From NCBI RefSeq assembly GCF_000455345.1, contig NZ_HG315690.1:62001-126000 (forward strand): a DNA stretch of 64,000 bases, read 5' to 3'. Source of the stretch: Halopiger goleimassiliensis (GTDB taxonomy: Archaea; Halobacteriota; Halobacteria; Halobacteriales; Natrialbaceae). This document shows positions 60,258 to 64,000 of the stretch, piece by piece. How positions within the stretch are numbered: the first letter of the stretch is position 1; each line of letters starts with the position of its first letter. A model generated the notes under the pieces. That model made no database searches. It saw only the letters and a list, made by a program, of their open reading frames with translations, and was not told the DNA's origin. Position numbers and translations under genes: made by a program.

Positions 60258-60442
60258 CCACTGATCGTCGGCGTACACCCGTTCGGAAGCCGACGGCCAG
60301 TTCGGAACGATCGTTCCTCGCGAGCGGTCCACTCTCAATCGTCGTGAGCGCTCCGATCGTGCCAGTTGCGTAACCCGTAGCTTATTGTAATCTCGGTACC
60401 CAGTGTCGAGCAACCGACAGCCGTACCGGGGTGATACGATCG

Positions 60443-61030
60443 ATGACGACGGAGTCTCCACGCGTGCTGGTAGTCGAGGACGAGCCCGATCTGGCCAACC
60501 TCTACGTCGCCTGGCTCGAGGGTGCCGCCGAACCGACCGCGGTGTACGACGGTACGGAGGCCCTCGAGGCGATCGACGAGGACGTCGACATCCTCCTGCT
60601 CGACCGGCGAATGCCCGGCCTTTCGGGGGATACCGTCCTCGAGACGATCCGCGAGCGTGACCTCGACTGTCGGGTCGCGATGGTGACGGCGATCGAACCC
60701 GACTTCGAAATCGTGGGGATGGGCATCGACGACTACCTCGTCAAACCCGTCACGAAGGAGGAACTCGTCGAGACGATCGAGGGGCTTCACCTGCGCTCCC
60801 GGTACGACGAACAGCTACAGGAGTTCTTCGCGCTCGCGTCGAAGAAAGCGTTGCTCGACCGGGAGAAACCGGACGCCGAACGGAAGGCGAGCCACGAGTA
60901 CGACCGGCTCGAGGACCGACTGGCCGTCTTGCGTGCCCAGTTGGACGAAACGGTCGAGGAACTGCTCGCGGCAGACGACTACCGGGAACTCTGTCGCGAT
61001 CTGACGCGAGAGACCGTCCTGAAGGAGTGA
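60443..61030 (+). CDS. HalX response regulator
   Basis: 195 residues. The receiver domain (~8-120) has the phospho-acceptor Asp in ILLLDRRMPGLSG, the acidic pair VEDEPDLANL and the conserved Lys in DYLVKPVTKEEL. The C-terminal HalX domain (~130-195) is a helical, coiled-coil-like hairpin (EFFALASKKALLDREKPDAERK; EYDRLEDRLAVLRAQLDETVEELL) with no DNA-binding fold. HalX proteins are haloarchaea-specific signalling outputs of unknown effect. It converges on a kinase gene (21 bases between stops); the two may be functionally linked but are not one operon. ATG 60443 (MTTESPRV) is preferred over 60431. Confidence 0.9.
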   Translation: MTTESPRVLVVEDEPDLANLYVAWLEGAAEPTAVYDGTEALEAIDEDVDILLLDRRMPGLSGDTVLETIRERDLDCRVAMVTAIEPDFEIVGMGIDDYLVKPVTKEELVETIEGLHLRSRYDEQLQEFFALASKKALLDREKPDAERKASHEYDRLEDRLAVLRAQLDETVEELLAADDYRELCRDLTRETVLKE

Positions 61031-61051
61031 GTTCGAGGCTCGGCTGCGAAC

Positions 61052-62911
61052 TCAGTGGGTCTCGGCCGCCGGCTCGAGGGTGGTGACCTCGCGGAGTTCG
61101 ATCCGCGTGGTCTCGCCGTCGGCCTCGACGAACAGTTTCCAGTCGTGGGCTTCGGCGATGGCCCGGACGAGCGCGAGGCCGAGCCCCCGGATCGTTCCTT
61201 CTCGCTTCCCGGATGGATCGAGCAACTGCTCGTGGGGGTCCGGCGGCGGTTCCGCCGCGTCGTCGACCAGCACGATACCCCGCGTCCGACCCTCGGCCGG
61301 GCCGACGACGTCGATCCGTACGGTTACGTCGTCGGCCGCGCGAGCCTCGACGTCGTCGAACACCGTCTCGAGCAGGTGGACGAACCGATCTGCGTCGGCC
61401 CGGAGCGTGGCCGAGTGATCGACCGTAACGGCGTCGTCGTCGAGTCCCGACGCTGCGATGGCTTCCTCGACCGCACGTTCGAGGTCGATCCGACTGCGGG
61501 TTCGGACGGCGGTGGCGTTACGGGCGAACTCGCGGACGTCGTCGACGAGTTGCTCCGCGCGATCCAGCGTGGTCTCGACCGACTCGTCCGCGAGCGGAAA
61601 CTCCCAGTCGTCGTCGGTGCCGACCGCGTCGGCGACCTCCTCGAGGCGGGCCTTGAGGTCGTTCGAGAGGACGGTCGCGACTCCCTCGAGTCGCTCGGTT
61701 TGTCGCTCGAGTTCCTCCGTGCGTTCCCGCAGCACGCGTTCGCGGTCGGCACGGTCGAGCGCGGCGCGGGTGTTCTCCGCCAGCGTCGAGACGAGTTCGA
61801 CGTCGGTCTCCTCGAAGCGGTGCGGATCGAGCGATCCGGTCATCATCACCCCGTGGGTGCCGATCGGTGCGATGATCTCCGAGCGGATCGGCGTGTCGGG
61901 GTTGTAGATCCCGTCGACGTCCTCGAGGTTGTCGAAGTGTTCGACCTCGCCGGACTCGAAGACGTCCCAGACGAGCCCCTCGTTCGGATGAAATCGCGGA
62001 AGGCCGCCGAACTCCTCGTGTGCGCCCGCGGTCCCGGCGACGGGATCGAGATAGCCGTGTTCCTGTTCGAGCAACCAGACGCCGCTGATAGGGAGATCGA
62101 GCAGATCGCTGCCCGCGTGGACGGCGATGGCACAGATCTCTTCGGGATCGTCGGACTCGAGGAGCCAGCGCGTGACCTCGTGCAGCGAGGCGGCGACGCG
62201 TTCGTACTCGTGGCGGTCTGTCACGTCCCTGATGACGACGGCGACCGTCGCCGTGTTGTCCTCCACGGGGACGACGCGGAACTCGCCCATCCGTTCGATC
62301 CCGTCGTCGTCGGTGAACGGGATCTCGAGTTGACGCCCCTCCGCGGTACCGATGTCGACGTCGGTGATCGCGCGCCCGAGTTCGATGGCGTCGCCGTCGT
62401 CGATGGCGGCGAGTTCGGGGACGACCTCGACGTGTTCGCCGACGAGGGCGTCGCGGTCCTCCCCGAGGAACCCCTCGAGGGCGTCGTTGACGGTGACGAT
62501 CTCCCGGTTCCGATCGAGCGTGAACACGCCATCGTTGATGGCCTCGATGACGGCGGCGTGCTGGGCCAGCGTGGTCTCCTGGCGCTTCCGGTCCGTGATA
62601 TCGCGCATGAAGACCGACAGCCCCGACTCGGAGGGGTAGGCCCGCGTCTCGAACCACGTCTCGACCTGCGTGTGATAGATCTCGAAGGAGACGGGAACCT
62701 GCTCGTCCATCGCCCGGTGGAAACCGTCGGGGAACTGCGTCTCGACGGTCTGGGGGAACTCGTCCCACATCACTCGGCCGATCAGCTCCTTGCGCGAGCG
62801 CTCGAGCAAGTCCTCGGCCCGTTCGTTGAGATACGTAAAGCGGAAGTCGGTGTCGAGGGCGAAGAAGGCGTCCGTGACGCGGTCGACGACGGGGATCGAG
62901 TGCGGCGTCAC
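61052..62911 (-). CDS. PAS-PAS-GAF sensor kinase with a degenerate histidine kinase core
   Basis: 619 residues. PAS domains at ~8-108 (DRVTDAFFALDTDFRFTYLNERAEDLL) and ~115-235 (VIEAINDGVFTLDRNREIVTVND), then a GAF domain at ~240-390 (LLESDDPEEICAIAVHAGSDLL; IRSEIIAPIGTHGVMM). The dimerisation region reads VATVLSNDLKARLEEV, where haloarchaeal kinases have S-H-D-L; the phospho-acceptor His is therefore Asn417. The ATPase domain keeps GLGLALVRAIAEAHDW (G2), but the N-box is LLETVFDDVEA rather than L-x-N-x-x-x-N-A. It may therefore sense redox or light without autophosphorylation, or inhibit a partner kinase. No membrane helix, so cytosolic. ATG 62911. Confidence 0.85.
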   Translation of the reverse strand: MTPHSIPVVDRVTDAFFALDTDFRFTYLNERAEDLLERSRKELIGRVMWDEFPQTVETQFPDGFHRAMDEQVPVSFEIYHTQVETWFETRAYPSESGLSVFMRDITDRKRQETTLAQHAAVIEAINDGVFTLDRNREIVTVNDALEGFLGEDRDALVGEHVEVVPELAAIDDGDAIELGRAITDVDIGTAEGRQLEIPFTDDDGIERMGEFRVVPVEDNTATVAVVIRDVTDRHEYERVAASLHEVTRWLLESDDPEEICAIAVHAGSDLLDLPISGVWLLEQEHGYLDPVAGTAGAHEEFGGLPRFHPNEGLVWDVFESGEVEHFDNLEDVDGIYNPDTPIRSEIIAPIGTHGVMMTGSLDPHRFEETDVELVSTLAENTRAALDRADRERVLRERTEELERQTERLEGVATVLSNDLKARLEEVADAVGTDDDWEFPLADESVETTLDRAEQLVDDVREFARNATAVRTRSRIDLERAVEEAIAASGLDDDAVTVDHSATLRADADRFVHLLETVFDDVEARAADDVTVRIDVVGPAEGRTRGIVLVDDAAEPPPDPHEQLLDPSGKREGTIRGLGLALVRAIAEAHDWKLFVEADGETTRIELREVTTLEPAAETH

Positions 62912-63111
62912 GACTCCTCACCCCCCGCCGACCCCGTGACGCGATTCGTTCTCTCCGGAGAACGACCACCTGTGTGACCCATCGGCTGCCAGTACTGTTC
63001 CGTTTCGGTAAGCGGGTATTTCAGTGTCGCGGCCACGGTCGACGATCGAGCAGCGGCCGTCGTGGCGAACGCCCGGTCGATCGAGGAGCCCGTCATGCCG
63101 ATCGACTCGAT

Positions 63112-63999
63112 TCAGAAGAACTCCCCGAGGTAGACGGTCGTCGACGGGAAGAGCGCATCGAGCGTCTCCAGTGCCGTCCCCGAGTCGACCGTCAGGTCGC
63201 CCGTCCGCTCGAGAGTGCTCGCGGACCGCGTACCGACGACGAGTTGCGAGAGGGCGGCCACGTCGAGGCTGACGTCCGCCCGATCTTCGGCCGTCGGCTC
63301 GCAGGCGGCCGTTCCGTCGCTCACGGATAGCTCGAACGTACCGCGGTTCCAGTCGGCGAGCGGGTCGTCGACGGCGAACGTGATCGAGGCGTCGACGTCG
63401 GGATAGGCCAGCGCGGAGAGCGTCGCCGCGACGTCGACGATCCGGACCATCGGCCCCGTCTCGAGCGTCGTCTCGACCTCGTCGGGGTCGGCGACGGTCG
63501 CGTGAAACGGTTCGCTTTCGGGCAGTTGGAACTCGACCCGGGCGACTTGCGAGTCGTGATCGGCACAGAACGCGAGCAGGGAGAGCAACGCCTCGTGGTC
63601 GGCAGCGACGAGTTCGTCGACGGCCATCGTCCGACCGTCGTCTGACTCGTCGGCGGTTCGATTCGTGATCGCGTACACGAGGTAGCCGCGAACCGTGCCG
63701 TCGCGTTCGTACGCGTAAACGTACGGATCGTCGTCGTGGCCGGCGAAGACCCGGTGTCGCCACCACGATTCGTCGCGCTCGAGCGCGAGGGCGTGGCGCT
63801 TCCGATACTCCTCGTAGACGGGTTCGAGCTCTCCGTACTCGTCGGCCGTGAGTCGGCGGTACCGACCGGATGCGGAACCGTCAGTGTCCGACTCGAGTCG
63901 ATCGCGGGCGAAGGACAGGACGGACGGCGCGCACTCGTGGACGGCGATCCGGTTTGCCGCCTCCCAGCCGTACTGCCGGTAGAAGGCGTACTGGAACGG
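63112..63999 (-). CDS. Eis-like GNAT acetyltransferase, 3' part
   Basis: About 295 residues are visible; the 5' end lies beyond the window. The frame reads QYAFYRQYGWEAANRIAVHE at the window edge, a stretch typical of Eis-type N-acetyltransferases after the acetyl-CoA loop. The middle segment ESWWRHRVFAGH and YVYAYERDGTVRGYLVYAI fits the second GNAT domain, and the C-terminal ~110 residues (VRIVDVAATLSALAYPDVDAS, FELSVSDGTAACEP, VSLDVAALSQLVVGTRS) form the sterol-carrier-like domain that closes the active site. Mycobacterial Eis acetylates aminoglycosides and proteins; the archaeal role is unknown. The reading frame is continuous to base 63999. Confidence 0.85.
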   Translation of the reverse strand, partial: PFQYAFYRQYGWEAANRIAVHECAPSVLSFARDRLESDTDGSASGRYRRLTADEYGELEPVYEEYRKRHALALERDESWWRHRVFAGHDDDPYVYAYERDGTVRGYLVYAITNRTADESDDGRTMAVDELVAADHEALLSLLAFCADHDSQVARVEFQLPESEPFHATVADPDEVETTLETGPMVRIVDVAATLSALAYPDVDASITFAVDDPLADWNRGTFELSVSDGTAACEPTAEDRADVSLDVAALSQLVVGTRSASTLERTGDLTVDSGTALETLDALFPSTTVYLGEFF

Positions 64000-64000
64000 C

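Noticed and set aside
58284-60461. 725-residue open frame on the minus strand
   Set aside because: Antisense of purL, which is unmistakable. The reverse frame has no recognisable fold.
61055-62977. 640-residue open frame on the plus strand
   Set aside because: It lies entirely opposite the PAS-PAS-GAF kinase gene. Its composition (Asp, Gly, Arg, Val-rich with no domain) is the usual antisense shadow of a GC-rich gene.

Overview
The window is a GC-rich chromosomal segment of a haloarchaeon (class Halobacteria). The evidence is the strongly acidic proteins, twin-arginine lipoprotein signals ending in AGC or GGC, TFIIB and the archaeal RNA polymerase subunit L, a diphthamide gene, HTH-10 (bacterio-opsin-activator type) regulators, HalX, halocyanins, and a type I-B-like haloarchaeal CRISPR repeat. 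The genus cannot be fixed from the sequence. Several genes appear to have TATA boxes about 26-28 bases before the start codon, which fits leaderless transcripts.

Layout. 1-17.6 kb is mostly housekeeping: a cut metallo-beta-lactamase gene, a double winged-helix regulator, dph2, a salactin/volactin-type actin, a METTL5-like methyltransferase, a MacB/FtsX-type ABC exporter (three genes), a large rhomboid protease, rpoL, a cupin, two tandem zinc-ribbon/CAP-like membrane proteins, and hisF. 17.8-35.1 kb holds a sulfite-oxidase-like protein and a nearly complete menaquinone pathway in three blocks (menF-menD; menB; menA-menC-menE). Between the blocks lie a MATE exporter with its TetR regulator, a membrane J-domain protein, a PduS-like protein without iron-sulfur motifs, and a two-gene iron module (DyP-like lipoprotein plus P19/Tp34-like lipoprotein). 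35.4-40.6 kb has small regulators, gatC-gatA, tfb and a 41-residue zinc-finger gene.

40.7-54.1 kb is the most interesting part: a copper/denitrification respiratory island. It has two nirK-halocyanin cassettes, a SCO/TlpA/CcdA maturation operon between them, three DUF2249 genes, an HTH-10 regulator, and an operon of a four-cluster 4Fe-4S protein, an NrfD/PsrC membrane protein and a tandem pair of two-helix membrane proteins with no molybdenum catalytic subunit, followed by an Mrp/NBP35 scaffold ATPase. Six exact copies of the palindrome CGAA-N4-TTCG, plus two near copies, sit in the gaps of this island, several about 40 bases before a start codon. I infer one regulon. I also infer that the FeS-NrfD complex may pass electrons from menaquinol (whose pathway is encoded nearby) to halocyanin and then to NirK.

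54.2-64 kb holds a TauE-like permease, a PHP/asparagine-synthase-like operon, a 13-repeat CRISPR array read on the minus strand with no cas genes in view, purL, a HalX response regulator, a PAS-PAS-GAF histidine kinase lacking its phospho-acceptor histidine, and a cut Eis-like acetyltransferase. No tRNA, rRNA, intact insertion sequence or origin was recognised.
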